Shown here: positions 9,928 through 18,364 of the stretch, one piece after another
Numbering within the stretch: position 1 is the stretch's first letter
Layout of the letters: each line of letters opens with the position of its first letter
From: Marinobacter salexigens
GTDB lineage: Bacteria > Pseudomonadota > Gammaproteobacteria > Pseudomonadales > Oleiphilaceae
Length of the DNA: 64,000 bases
Direction of reading: 5' to 3'
Assembly (NCBI RefSeq): GCF_002806945.1
Contig: NZ_NIHC01000003.1
Span: 186,001-250,000, forward strand
Notes under the pieces: generated by a model
What the model was told of the DNA's origin: nothing
Databases searched by the model: none
What the model saw: the letters and a program-made list of their open reading frames with translations, nothing else
Position numbers and translations under genes: made by a program

Positions 9928-10341
9928 ATGGATAAGCTGACGGTACTGGTTGTGGAAGACGAGCCCGTGATGCGTGAGCGCCTGGTTGATATGCTCTACA
10001 AAGCCGGAGCTACGGATGTATCGGGTTGTGAAAATGCGGCTTCAGCTCGCAAGGCGTTTGGCGATGGCAAGTTCGACATCATACTCCTGGATCTCGGCTT
10101 GCCGGATGGCGATGGCCATGAACTGATGAAAGACTTCAAGCAAGTACGCGAAGGCCAGCATATTGTTCTGGTTACGGCGGATGATTCCATTGACAGCATT
10201 CAGCGGGCAATCGGCGCTGGCGCCAATGGCTATGTGGTGAAACCTTACTCCCAGGAAAAAATTCTCGACGTGGTGAATAACTATGCAGTGGTGCGTGGCA
10301 ATGATGGTGTTGTCAACCAGGGCCTGAACAGGCACCACTGA
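9928..10341 (+). CDS. Single-domain response regulator (CheY-like)
   Basis: A 137-residue receiver domain without a DNA-binding or enzymatic output domain. Acidic pocket Glu10/Asp11, phospho-acceptor Asp55 (LLDLGLPDGDG), Thr83 and Lys105 (VVKPYS) are all in place. AAGGAG lies 7 bases before the ATG. It sits 54 bases after the coupled membrane protein and on the same strand as the hybrid kinase. It is therefore a likely phosphate acceptor or sink of the HPT domain, acting by protein-protein contact. Confidence 0.9.
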   Translation: MDKLTVLVVEDEPVMRERLVDMLYKAGATDVSGCENAASARKAFGDGKFDIILLDLGLPDGDGHELMKDFKQVREGQHIVLVTADDSIDSIQRAIGAGANGYVVKPYSQEKILDVVNNYAVVRGNDGVVNQGLNRHH

Positions 10342-10365
10342 TCCGTTCAGACCCTGTTTATTACT

Positions 10366-10638
10366 TTAAGCGACCTGGCGAGCGATCCAGGAATTGTGGC
10401 GGGTAGCCAGCGCGCGAACGTAGCGGGCTTCCGCAGTGCCCAGAGTGGCCAGCACGCCGTTGAAGATCCAACCCCGCTCGTAAACTCCAAGTACCCTTTG
10501 TTCGTCATCCAGGTTAACGCGCTGGTTCAGCTTTTTGCAGATGGCATCCAGCAGCGGCAATTTTTCCGGGCGACGAATGGCACCTTGCCTATTGTTCATG
10601 GGCTGGTTTGCGGCACGCATTGTGTGTTGTCTTCTCAT
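10366..10638 (-). CDS. Hypothetical basic protein, 90 aa, behind an attenuator-like leader
   Basis: Not recognised. Starts MRRQHTMRAANQPMNNRQG with a good site (AGGAGAT) 5-6 bases upstream; the frame extends upstream to 10674 but without a ribosome site. The protein is strongly basic and soluble and ends in WIARQVA. Upstream on the same strand are an intrinsic terminator (10664-10703), a 29-codon ORF (10759-10848) and a sigma70-type promoter (10879-10906), so expression is probably conditional on read-through. A nucleic-acid-binding role would fit the charge but is speculation. Confidence 0.72.
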   Translation of the reverse strand: MRRQHTMRAANQPMNNRQGAIRRPEKLPLLDAICKKLNQRVNLDDEQRVLGVYERGWIFNGVLATLGTAEARYVRALATRHNSWIARQVA

Positions 10639-10663
10639 GGTGATCTCCTTGTCGTTGTTCGAC

Positions 10664-10703
10664 AGCAAAAACAAAACCCCGGAGCTGAGGGCAACCGGGG
10701 TTT
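10664..10703 (-). terminator. Intrinsic terminator or attenuator in the 5' leader of the 90-aa gene
   Basis: AAACCCCGG (10674-10682) pairs with CCGGGGTTT (10695-10703), a perfect 9-bp stem with a 12-base loop. Read on the minus strand it is followed by TTTTGTTTTTG, so it acts in the direction of the 90-aa gene. It lies only about 30 bases before that gene's start codon. Confidence 0.75.
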
Positions 10704-10758
10704 GGCGGAGATGCTTACCCGGTCGCTTGAAAGGCTCCCGGGAACAGACCGAAAGCCG

Positions 10759-10848
10759 TTAGATAATTTTTACCAATGCACGCATGTAGCTGCCTTCATG
10801 GCAGGCTGCTACGGCATTCATCAAGAGTTGTGTAGTCATTCGAATCAT
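10759..10848 (-). CDS. Small leader ORF, 29 aa
   Basis: The ATG at 10848 opens a 29-codon frame ending at TAA 10759, with product MIRMTTQLLMNAVAACHEGS followed by YMRALVKII. It lies between a promoter-like sequence and a terminator hairpin, the usual place of a leader peptide. No strong ribosome site is seen before the first ATG; an internal ATG at codon 4 is an alternative. There is no run of one amino acid, so classical amino-acid attenuation is not obvious. Its C-terminal YMRAL resembles the YVRAL of the downstream protein, perhaps by chance. Confidence 0.45.
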   Translation of the reverse strand: MIRMTTQLLMNAVAACHEGSYMRALVKII

Positions 10849-10878
10849 AATCGGCGTTTCTGGTGTATTTGAACAGAT

Positions 10879-10906
10879 AGTGTATCCGTTAAGCCGGTGT
10901 TTGCAA
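10879..10906 (-). promoter_or_regulatory. Candidate sigma70 promoter for the leader and 90-aa gene
   Basis: On the minus strand TTGCAA (10901-10906), a 16-base spacer and TACACT (10879-10884). Immediately upstream is a perfect 14-base palindrome TAGCTCGGGAGCTA (10907-10920), a possible activator or repressor site. The predicted transcript would start near 10872, about 24 bases before the leader ORF. Confidence 0.5.
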
Positions 10907-11081
10907 TAGCTCGGGAGCTACGGCTAACCCTTACAACTGCAGGCATGAAATGGGCGTTGTGCTGGTAGTGGTAAGTCCGTAGCCACTAACTCGTACAGAA
11001 TCTTCGGGGCGTTTGGGGGATAATTCGTACACTAACCAATCACCCATACTGATAGATACCCAGAGGTTGAAACCCAAGAAA

Positions 11082-11321
11082 ATGTCCGACGAATCCGGAT
11101 CTGCCCGTAAAAAGTTCCGTTTCCATTTTGTCGTAGAGATCGTTTTGATCGCCGCACTCGCCTTGTACCTGGTGCTGGCAAAAGAACAGGTCGTTGGTGA
11201 TGATTTAGCCTTCACCGTTATTGGTGCTGGCCTGATGGCGCTGGTTACATACTGGACGCTGTCCACCCTCAGAGGTGTCCTTGAAATAATTGTTCTCAGA
11301 ACGCGCGAACTCAAGCACTAA
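11082..11321 (+). CDS. Small inner-membrane protein with two TM segments, 79 aa
   Basis: Not recognised as a named gene; resembles small phosphate-starvation-inducible PsiE-like membrane proteins only in general shape. A basic N-terminus (ARKKFRFHF) precedes a first hydrophobic segment (EIVLIAALALYLVLA) and a second (LAFTVIGAGLMALVTYWTL). The ATG at 11082 is chosen because it gives a short cytoplasmic leader; a TTG frame upstream to 11013 is not convincing. The ribosome site is weak. Confidence 0.65.
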   Translation: MSDESGSARKKFRFHFVVEIVLIAALALYLVLAKEQVVGDDLAFTVIGAGLMALVTYWTLSTLRGVLEIIVLRTRELKH

Positions 11322-11453
11322 CCTATTTCCGGTTCATAGAACCTACGCCCGTATTGTGCGGGCGTAAACCCATCCTGCCTTTGCACTGCTACAATACCGC
11401 CTCGCCTTTACCCGGCCTTTCAAGAACCTTTTACCCGCTTGCCAGGAGCCCGC

Positions 11454-12119
11454 ATGACTGACACCGTGGTTGTTATCTATTCCGGAGGCATGGACTCCTT
11501 TACCCTGCTCCATCGCGCACGCGCCCAGGGGCTGAACGTTCATGCACTATCGTTCAACTATGGCCAGCGCCATGTCCGTGAACTGGATGTTGCGCGCTCG
11601 GTGTGTACTGCCCTTGATATACCCCACAAGGTGATAGATATTCGTGCCATGAGTGAGGTTATGTCTGGCTCTGCCCTGACCTCTGGCGGCGATATACCCG
11701 AAGGCGATTACGACGAAGAAAACATGAAGGCCACGGTGGTACCTAATCGGAATATGATCCTGCTTTCACTGGCCACAGGCTACGCGGTGACAGTGAACGC
11801 CGGTGCCGTGTGGTATGGCGCTCACGGGGGGGACCACGCCATTTACCCTGACTGCCGGCCGGAGTTTGTGGAGAAAATGGATGCTGTATGCCGGGTTGCC
11901 AATTACGAGCCCGTGGGCATTGAAGCACCCTTCATGCACATGACCAAGGGCGAGATTCTGGCCGAGGGCCTGAAGCTTGGGCTTGATTACGCCCACACCT
12001 GGACCTGTTACAACGGCCGGGAAAAGGCCTGCGGGCTTTGCGGTTCTTGCGTAGAGCGACTTGAAGCTTTTGCCGGGAATGGCCTTGCAGATCCACTAGC
12101 CTACGAGGCGGGTCGCTGA
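11454..12119 (+). CDS. queC: 7-cyano-7-deazaguanine synthase QueC
   Basis: ATP-dependent conversion of 7-carboxy-7-deazaguanine to preQ0 in queuosine biosynthesis, in the cytoplasm. The 221-residue product has the PP-loop SGGMDS at residues 10-15, FNYGQRH, and the C-terminal zinc site CYNG...CGLCGSC. The ATG at 11454 follows AGGAG by 5 bases; the longer frame adds only five residues. Its TGA overlaps the start of queE by one base (TGATG), so the two are an operon and translationally coupled. This and queE supply preQ0 for tRNA modification; no DNA-7-deazaguanine (dpd) genes are seen nearby. Confidence 0.96.
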   Translation: MTDTVVVIYSGGMDSFTLLHRARAQGLNVHALSFNYGQRHVRELDVARSVCTALDIPHKVIDIRAMSEVMSGSALTSGGDIPEGDYDEENMKATVVPNRNMILLSLATGYAVTVNAGAVWYGAHGGDHAIYPDCRPEFVEKMDAVCRVANYEPVGIEAPFMHMTKGEILAEGLKLGLDYAHTWTCYNGREKACGLCGSCVERLEAFAGNGLADPLAYEAGR

Positions 12120-12775
12120 TGTACAAAGTAAAAGAGGCCTTTTATACCTTGCAAGGCGAGGGCGCCCAGGCCGGCCGCGCAGCCGTGTTTTGCCGCTTCA
12201 GTAAGTGCAATCTGTGGACAGGCCGGGAAAAAGACCGGGCTGCGGCCGTGTGTAATTTCTGCGATACAGATTTTGTGGGAACAGATGGCCAGAATGGTGG
12301 GGTCTTTGAAACTGCAGAAGCTTTGGCAGACCACATTCGCAGTTTGTGGCCCGATGCACCGGGAACGCCTTATGTTGTTTGTACCGGCGGCGAGCCACTG
12401 TTGCAGCTGGACGAAACGTTGATCAAGGCCTTCCATCAGGCGGGCTTTGAGGTGGGCGTGGAAACCAATGGCACTTTGCCTGCACCAGCGGGTATTGATT
12501 GGTTGTGTGTGAGCCCCAAAGCAGATGCGCCTGTGGTGATCGAAGCCTGCGATGAGCTGAAGCTGGTGTATCCTCAGGCCAAAGCCATGCCGGAAAGGTT
12601 TGTTCACCTGAAGGCCCGGCACTTTTTCCTGTCGCCAATGGCTTCTCCAGCCGCGCCTGAAGGCAGCACAGATCCGGTTAAACAGAGTAACACTCGCAAG
12701 GCCACAGATTACTGCCTGGCTAACCCCCGCTGGCGCCTGACGTTGCAAATGCACAAAATTATCGGCATCGACTGA
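12119..12775 (+). CDS. queE: 7-carboxy-7-deazaguanine synthase QueE (radical SAM)
   Basis: Radical SAM enzyme that rearranges 6-carboxy-tetrahydropterin to 7-carboxy-7-deazaguanine, the step before QueC. The cluster cysteines follow CX14CX2C (Cys30, Cys45, Cys48), the spacing of the variant QueE type rather than the CX3CX2C of classical radical SAM enzymes. YTLQGEG near the N-terminus and CTGGEPLLQ are also present. It is 218 residues, normal for the family, and coupled to queC. Its stop directly abuts the stop of the opposite-strand AraC gene, with no base between. Confidence 0.95.
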   Translation: MYKVKEAFYTLQGEGAQAGRAAVFCRFSKCNLWTGREKDRAAAVCNFCDTDFVGTDGQNGGVFETAEALADHIRSLWPDAPGTPYVVCTGGEPLLQLDETLIKAFHQAGFEVGVETNGTLPAPAGIDWLCVSPKADAPVVIEACDELKLVYPQAKAMPERFVHLKARHFFLSPMASPAAPEGSTDPVKQSNTRKATDYCLANPRWRLTLQMHKIIGID

Positions 12776-13846
12776 TCAGGCGGGGGTCGGTGTTTTGGTA
12801 CGTAGGAGTGTGCCGGCCGGCTGCTCCTCCCTCACCCTGTAGTGGCTTGGGCTGTTGCCCGTCCAGCGTTTGAATGCCCGTGTAAAATTTGCAGCATCTG
12901 CATAGCCCAAAGCCTCTGCAATCTGGATCAGGTTCATGCTGGTGCTGGTGAGGAGCTCCCGGGCGCGGTCCAATCGAACCCGATCCACCAGGTTCTGAAA
13001 GCTGGCTTGTTCTTCCTGAAGCCTGCGCTTTAACGTACGCTCGGATACAAACAAGGTTGCAGCCACCCGCGCCAGCTTTGGTGGAAACGGATAACTGGTT
13101 TCAATCACTCGCCGTACCCGGCAGCTGAACCCTGCATCTTCGGTAAGCTGCTTCAGGGCATCTTCACACTGGGCGCGGGATGACTCCGCAAGCTGGTCAT
13201 CGCTGAAGCGAATAGGCGCCGACAGTATCCGGTTCGGGATGACCAAAGCATCTTCCCGGGCGCCATAGTTTACAGGCATCACAATTGACTGCCGGAAACG
13301 GCCAAAATACGCAGGCTCAGGCCCTTTTCTGAGAATTTCGGCGCCCCCAATATCAGAGCCGGTAAGCTGCTCACCCATGAACGCGCAGCCAAACAACATA
13401 GCGTCCATAATGAACCCTTGCAGTGGTCCCGGATCGCCATCGCTGAGAATGGCGTAATGCATGGCACCGTCGTGCTCGTGGCAGCTGACACTCAGGTGTG
13501 GTGCCCTGAGGGTGAGGTAACGGGTCATCAGGTCGAGAGCGTCCTGCAAGGTGCGGCTGCTCATTACCGCCACACCCAGAGCACCGTGCAAAGGCAGTTT
13601 AAGCTCGCGAGCCAGCATAATGCCAAGGCCGGGCTCGCCGCTTTCAATGGTGGCGCGGGTGACAAACTCGCTGGCCTGCGCAAGGCTTACCCGAACGTCT
13701 GTGGATTGCAGTCGAACCGGGTCCAGTCCAACCCTGAGCAGCAGATCGCGCTCGTCCAGACCAAGGGTCTTCAACAGTTCGGCCAGTATATGCAGGTAGA
13801 TCGCCGGCATACCCAGGTCCTGAGTATTGGAGGCAGAGACACGCAT
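12776..13846 (-). CDS. AraC-family transcriptional regulator (OruR-like)
   Basis: A 356-residue regulator with an N-terminal ligand domain of the arabinose_bd type (about 20-210) and a C-terminal double helix-turn-helix (about 245-345). The second HTH shows IAEALGYADAANFTRAFKRW followed by GNSPSHYR, the AraC signature. GAGGATTCCC precedes the ATG. OruR/PA-type members control amino acid or fatty acid catabolism, but the target here is unknown: no catabolic gene lies divergent to it, and it ends back to back with queE. Confidence 0.88.
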   Translation of the reverse strand: MRVSASNTQDLGMPAIYLHILAELLKTLGLDERDLLLRVGLDPVRLQSTDVRVSLAQASEFVTRATIESGEPGLGIMLARELKLPLHGALGVAVMSSRTLQDALDLMTRYLTLRAPHLSVSCHEHDGAMHYAILSDGDPGPLQGFIMDAMLFGCAFMGEQLTGSDIGGAEILRKGPEPAYFGRFRQSIVMPVNYGAREDALVIPNRILSAPIRFSDDQLAESSRAQCEDALKQLTEDAGFSCRVRRVIETSYPFPPKLARVAATLFVSERTLKRRLQEEQASFQNLVDRVRLDRARELLTSTSMNLIQIAEALGYADAANFTRAFKRWTGNSPSHYRVREEQPAGTLLRTKTPTPA

Positions 13847-14013
13847 GGGAATCCTCGCTATCCGCTGTTTTTGTTATCTGTCATTCTGAAATCTGATTTT
13901 GATTATGGCCTTTGCAGACCTCTGTCCCCATGACTTCAATGACGCGTCCCGCGGGCGTGAAAGGTCAATGCTGGGCTATATCACCGGAATCCTTCAGGAA
14001 ATTGAAGAAACAA

Positions 14014-15777
14014 TCAGAGCTGGATGTCGGTAATCACCGGGTTGTGGTCGGAGGAGCGCCAAGGTGAGGTGGTAGTGCCCGGGAGGTTGTTCTTATAGCC
14101 AAGAGCAGGGGGCTCGTCGGCATTAATAGCCCAGGTACTGGCATGGAGGACTCGTGGCATAAGCGAAGGCGAAGCCAACGCATAATCCAATGACCCCTTC
14201 TCGCCTTTATACCTGTAGGTGTAGTGGTCGCACTGCTGTGCGTTGCAGGGGTGAAAGTGATGCACCATGCTGGTGAAGCCGGCATGCCGAAGAACCTGCA
14301 GCGGCTCTTCCTGGAAATAGCTGTTAAGGTCGCCGGTAATCAGTGTGCCGGCGAAATCACGGATCTTCGGTGGCTGCTCAAGCCATTGTACAAGTGCCCG
14401 GGCTGCTTCGGAGCGACGGTGGGCATAGCAGCCCTGGCCATCATGCCTGGTCTTGTTTTTACCAGTGGCTCCTCGGCAGGATTTTGACTTCAGATGTGGA
14501 ACCACCACCTGAACGGCAAGGCCTTTTCCGTCGGACCGGAATACTTGCGCCAGTGGCGGGCGGCCTTGTCTGATGAACGGGCCAGAAGCGAGCCGCAGGG
14601 GTTGTCCTTCGGCGAGGATGCGATCATGGCGGTACAGCAAGCTGGTGCGTATCTGGTCGTTACCGTCGGCTCCGGGAGTTGCAACAAAAGACCATTCCGG
14701 GCCTAGCGCACGAGTCAGCTGTGCTATTGCGCTGGTCTCGCTATAGCCGTCGTTTTCCAGTTCTGTGATTGCCAGAATGTCCGGGTCGGGCTGACGCAGT
14801 GCTTCTACCAGCCGTTGGTGTTGGGTTTCGAGTGCAAGCGCCGTTGGCGCACCTCGGGGTGTTGGAAAACCTGCGCCTTCTCCATCACCGTTAAAATAAT
14901 TTTCCAGATTCATTGCCATCACCCGGACATGCGCTGTGTCAGGCCTTGCAGGGGCTGGAGCCCTGGTGTTTACAGGCTGGAAAACCGGTGGGCGTTCCGG
15001 TTGTATTCTCCAGGCACCAAAGCGGTAATCAAGAATGCCGGAGATGTCATGGATTTTATCGCCGCTGCGCACGGTGTTCTCAGACCTGAGGCCGCCCGGG
15101 GGCCAGGGAATCGGTTCGGGTTGGCGTACACCGCGGCCATCATCCAGCAGCAGCCTCTGCTGGCGATTGCGGGCAGCAGCCGTTACGGCCTTTGGTCCGG
15201 GCGTCAGATACTCTGTAGGCACAACCTGGTCATTGGCAGCGAGCGTGAGCTCGCCGAAACGTGCCAGATTCCATGAGTCAATCACCGTTAGGGGTTGGGC
15301 AAGGCGCACGCGCATGTTTTCAAGGGATTCCAGGTCATGCGGACTTGGCAGAGATAAAACCCGCGCCTTGGGAAGGGGCGCTGGGCCGCAAGACTTTATG
15401 TTTTTTACGCTAACCAGCTCGGTCAGGCCGTGGAACTCTTTGACGGTGCCGGTTACCCGCAGGCGCTCCCCGGAGGTGCCAGTTGGCTTTCGGGTATAAA
15501 CAAACAGGGCTTCAGAAGTTTCGGGGTTTCCGTCGGTTTCCGTGTCAGCCTGCTGCAGGTAAAAGCCGGAAAAACCGCCTTTCATTCGAGCGTCGAGCGT
15601 GAGTATGCCTTCAACCGTAACGCGGTGGCCAACCAGAGGAGAGGTGTCACCCCGGCCTTGAATCATGGAAATCGGCGTGGCCGACCCGCCACAAGAGGCG
15701 GCTACCAGTGCCGGAAAGGCAGGCAGCAACGCCAGAAGAAACAACAAGGCACAAACGTATCGTTTGCTGGGGCTCAC
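14014..15777 (-). CDS. Secreted ExeM/NucH-type extracellular nuclease
   Basis: A 587-residue exported endonuclease/exonuclease/phosphatase-family nuclease, likely degrading extracellular DNA. Signal peptide at 1-27 (LLFLLALLPAFPALVAA), then an OB-fold region with GHRVTVEGILTLDA and FSGFYLQQAD, then the catalytic EEP domain from about 285: MAMNLENYFNGDGE, ITELENDGY, HLKSKSCRG, TGDLNSY and a terminal SSDHNPVITDI. The start is GTG with a weak ribosome site, 16 bases after the WYL gene, so it probably depends on that gene's transcript. The cysteines suggest disulfides outside the cell. Confidence 0.9.
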   Translation of the reverse strand: MSPSKRYVCALLFLLALLPAFPALVAASCGGSATPISMIQGRGDTSPLVGHRVTVEGILTLDARMKGGFSGFYLQQADTETDGNPETSEALFVYTRKPTGTSGERLRVTGTVKEFHGLTELVSVKNIKSCGPAPLPKARVLSLPSPHDLESLENMRVRLAQPLTVIDSWNLARFGELTLAANDQVVPTEYLTPGPKAVTAAARNRQQRLLLDDGRGVRQPEPIPWPPGGLRSENTVRSGDKIHDISGILDYRFGAWRIQPERPPVFQPVNTRAPAPARPDTAHVRVMAMNLENYFNGDGEGAGFPTPRGAPTALALETQHQRLVEALRQPDPDILAITELENDGYSETSAIAQLTRALGPEWSFVATPGADGNDQIRTSLLYRHDRILAEGQPLRLASGPFIRQGRPPLAQVFRSDGKGLAVQVVVPHLKSKSCRGATGKNKTRHDGQGCYAHRRSEAARALVQWLEQPPKIRDFAGTLITGDLNSYFQEEPLQVLRHAGFTSMVHHFHPCNAQQCDHYTYRYKGEKGSLDYALASPSLMPRVLHASTWAINADEPPALGYKNNLPGTTTSPWRSSDHNPVITDIQL

Positions 15778-15793
15778 GCTGATTGCTTAATGG

Positions 15794-16696
15794 TTAACGC
15801 AGGCCCGCGACTGCTTTCAGTGCGCGCTCACGTTTGCTGCCAAACCCGAGGTGATCCGGGTTGGTCAACTCAAGCTGCTGAACCAATGGGTCCGGATGGT
15901 GGCTGTCGAGAGTTATTCCAAGCCGAGATAAAACGTAGGGTGCCAGGGCGGCCCGGGCCTCAACTTCCAGATGGCCATTTTCCATACCATAATCCAGAGC
16001 GATAATTTTTTGCTGGGCTTCGGTCAGCCGATGGTCCGGGGAGAGTGACATGGTCACGAAGCGGTTCCAGTCATCATCCTGCTGCATGGTGTGTTTGGCT
16101 TTTTGCCGCAGGGCTACGGGCGCTGCGTGGAAGCGGCTGAGGGCGAAGTCGCGGAATTCCCGGTTGGAGTCGCACCAGGCCCGAAGGTGCCAATTGTTGC
16201 CGGTGCACACCAAGGTGTGTGGTTCGAGAATAGCTTCAACGGCTTCCGGGCGGCTCAAGGAGGAGTAGCTGGCTTTGAGTTGTCTGCCGTGGCGGGTGGC
16301 AGCCACGACCGAACGCATGGTTTCGGGTGCAATGACGCGGCTCGGGCTGTATACAACAGTACTGTCTGGCAAACCGATGTCCAAGGCTTCAAATGTACCG
16401 CTGAGACTTTGCTGGCGCGCCAGCAAATCCTGATACTCGCTCACATGTCCGCGGGTCACAACGGGTTGGTACCGGGGTGAAGGTACATATCCCTTGAGGT
16501 GACGATCATAAACAAGGTTGCCCGGGGCAAGTTCGCGCAGGTACGTGTTTATATCCTTGGATGCCTGCTGACGACCAATTCCAAAGCTGTGGCAAATGTG
16601 GTTTGTGGTCAAACGACCTTCCCACAGTGCAATGGTTTCGATGAGTCGGTAGCGAAGCAGCAAATCCCACCGGATGGGCCAGTCCGTTTTTTTCAT
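15794..16696 (-). CDS. WYL-domain transcriptional regulator
   Basis: A 300-residue protein with an N-terminal winged helix (LIETIALWEGRLTTNHICHS, then FGIGRQQASKDINTYLRELA) and a WYL domain in the middle (about 130-205, with LVCTGNNWHLRAWCDSNREF), plus a C-terminal extension. The wHTH-WYL-WCX layout is the one used by the BrxR/CapW regulators of phage defence loci, but no BREX or CBASS genes are present here. It lies just upstream of the ExeM-type nuclease on the same strand and may control it. Confidence 0.85.
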   Translation of the reverse strand: MKKTDWPIRWDLLLRYRLIETIALWEGRLTTNHICHSFGIGRQQASKDINTYLRELAPGNLVYDRHLKGYVPSPRYQPVVTRGHVSEYQDLLARQQSLSGTFEALDIGLPDSTVVYSPSRVIAPETMRSVVAATRHGRQLKASYSSLSRPEAVEAILEPHTLVCTGNNWHLRAWCDSNREFRDFALSRFHAAPVALRQKAKHTMQQDDDWNRFVTMSLSPDHRLTEAQQKIIALDYGMENGHLEVEARAALAPYVLSRLGITLDSHHPDPLVQQLELTNPDHLGFGSKRERALKAVAGLR

Positions 16697-16914
16697 AACC
16701 AGACGCTCATGGGTTTATTGAGAAATATCCATCGATGTTACCCCCAATGGCCGTGCGGGTCTGTTACGGCGCATTAATGTGAAACATTGTGAAATCATAG
16801 CATAGCAGCGTCAGCCGTGCTTTTTCGGCCTTTTTATCCCTTCGGGAAGTGCTTAGTAGTCACGCTTGCAAACTGCTGCTGTAATAACTGGCCAGAACTC
16901 CGGGAGTTTCCGCC

Positions 16915-18201
16915 ATGACCCGAATGGTCACCTCTCTTTCTGCTCTTCTTTTGAGCATTGTTTTACTGGTCAGCGGAAATGCCTTTCTGATGACGTTGCT
17001 GGGCATTCGCCTGAGCATCGAATCGGTTTCGCCCGACATAATCGGTTGGGTGCTGGTGTGCTATTCCATCGGCTTTGTTCTGGGCACGCTTTATGTGCAC
17101 CGTATCATTGGGCGTGTTGGTCACATCCGGGCTTTTGCCGTATTCGCAGCAATTGCGGCCGTTACGTCACTGATGTATCCGATGGCCGTCTCCATGGTGT
17201 TCTGGGCATTTCTGCGGGTGCTTTCGGGCTTCACTGTTGCCGGTGTGCTGGTGGTTATCGAAAGCTGGTTCTCCAGCCGTGCCAGCAACAGCAATCGCGG
17301 TGCGCTGTTCGCAGTTTATCAGGTTGTATTTTATCTTTCTGCTGCGGGCGGCCAGCTAATTATCAATGTGGGCGATCCCGCCAATTTCATGCCGTTTTCC
17401 ATAGCTGCGATTTTGCTGACACTGGCACTGGTCCCCCTGTCTCTTACCCGTATGGAGGCACCTGTGATTGAGCAGGTTCAGCGTATCTCATTCTTCACGT
17501 TGGCCCGCGAGTCATTCACCGGTGTTACAGGCGCCCTCACCTGTGGCGTGCTGATTGGTGGTTTTTATGCATTGGGTCCGGTATACGCAACCATGGTAGG
17601 TCTCGATGTCGCGGAAACCTCAACCTTTATGGCAGGCGCCATTGTTGCGGCCATGCTTTTGGCTTGGCCTTTGGGGCGGTTGTGCGACCGCTTTGATCGT
17701 CGCCGTGTGATGTTCTGGGTGGTGTTTTTCGCGTCACTGGCCGCCGTGGCTGTCAGCTTTTCCGGCGCCGGAAACCTGAGGCTGCTCATGGCTCTGGTGG
17801 GCGTGTTCACCGGTCTCTCTGCAATGATCTACCCGATTTCTGTCGCAATAACCAACGACCGTATGGAAAGCACCCGTATTGTTGGCGCAAGTGCCACGCT
17901 GCTGCTCAGTTATGGTGTTGGCAGTGTGATTGGCCCTATTGTCATGGCTGAACTGATCAATCTGCTGGGCCCGAAAGGTCTGTTTATAGGCAATGCGGGA
18001 TTTTTGCTGGTTCTCGCGATTATTACGTCCCTGCGCATTACCTTTACAGACGATGTAGCGGTAGAGGACCAGGAGCAATATGTACCAGCAATGCCGGAAA
18101 CTTCGCCTGTGCTTACTGAACTCGATCCGCGAAATACAGAGTTCCATGAATCTCCCGAAGTTGAGGAGATGAACGATGAGGCGTTGCGCGAGACAGGCTG
18201 A
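16915..18201 (+). CDS. MFS transporter
   Basis: A 428-residue major facilitator with about twelve hydrophobic segments. The loop between helices 2 and 3 has RIIGRVGHIR, and the central loop repeats the pattern as GRLCDRFDRRRVM, the usual MFS signature. The sequence type is like YcaD/YfkF sugar-phosphate-like permeases; the substrate is unknown. The C-terminal tail (about 385-428) is long, acidic and presumably cytoplasmic. It reads divergent from the WYL regulator, with about 220 bases between them. Confidence 0.85.
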   Translation: MTRMVTSLSALLLSIVLLVSGNAFLMTLLGIRLSIESVSPDIIGWVLVCYSIGFVLGTLYVHRIIGRVGHIRAFAVFAAIAAVTSLMYPMAVSMVFWAFLRVLSGFTVAGVLVVIESWFSSRASNSNRGALFAVYQVVFYLSAAGGQLIINVGDPANFMPFSIAAILLTLALVPLSLTRMEAPVIEQVQRISFFTLARESFTGVTGALTCGVLIGGFYALGPVYATMVGLDVAETSTFMAGAIVAAMLLAWPLGRLCDRFDRRRVMFWVVFFASLAAVAVSFSGAGNLRLLMALVGVFTGLSAMIYPISVAITNDRMESTRIVGASATLLLSYGVGSVIGPIVMAELINLLGPKGLFIGNAGFLLVLAIITSLRITFTDDVAVEDQEQYVPAMPETSPVLTELDPRNTEFHESPEVEEMNDEALRETG

Positions 18202-18266
18202 GTGGTGAATGCTCGGCCGTGTTGCGGTTTTTGTCGAATTTGTTTTGCTTTTGCACCTTCTATTAT

Positions 18267-18278
18267 CTAAATTGTTAG
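18267..18278. promoter_or_regulatory. Candidate MarR operator
   Basis: CTAA-ATTG-TTAG is a perfect inverted repeat in the AT-rich stretch upstream of the marR-like gene, about 87 bases before its ATG and just after a TATTAT that could be a -10. MarR proteins commonly bind such sites and repress themselves. The position fits, but the assignment is inference. Confidence 0.35.
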
Positions 18279-18364
18279 CTTACTATTGGTAGCTTTCCTG
18301 TAATGTAAGCCTTTTGGCCGGTGTTGTGCGGCTCGCGTGCCGGCCCCGGAACGGAGATGTAACT

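Noticed and set aside
10860..10876. A second LexA-like site upstream of the 29-codon leader ORF
   Set aside because: CTG and CAG are separated by 11 and not 10 bases, and the core is not AT-alternating.
11345..11365. Hairpin ACGCCCG...CGGGCGT after the small membrane protein gene
   Set aside because: A 7-bp stem without a T-run on either side; too weak to call a terminator.
13905..14033. A 42-codon open frame on the + strand beginning MAFADLCPHDFND
   Set aside because: No ribosome site, and it overlaps the 3' end of the ExeM-type gene by 20 bases. It could be a gene remnant, but nothing supports it.
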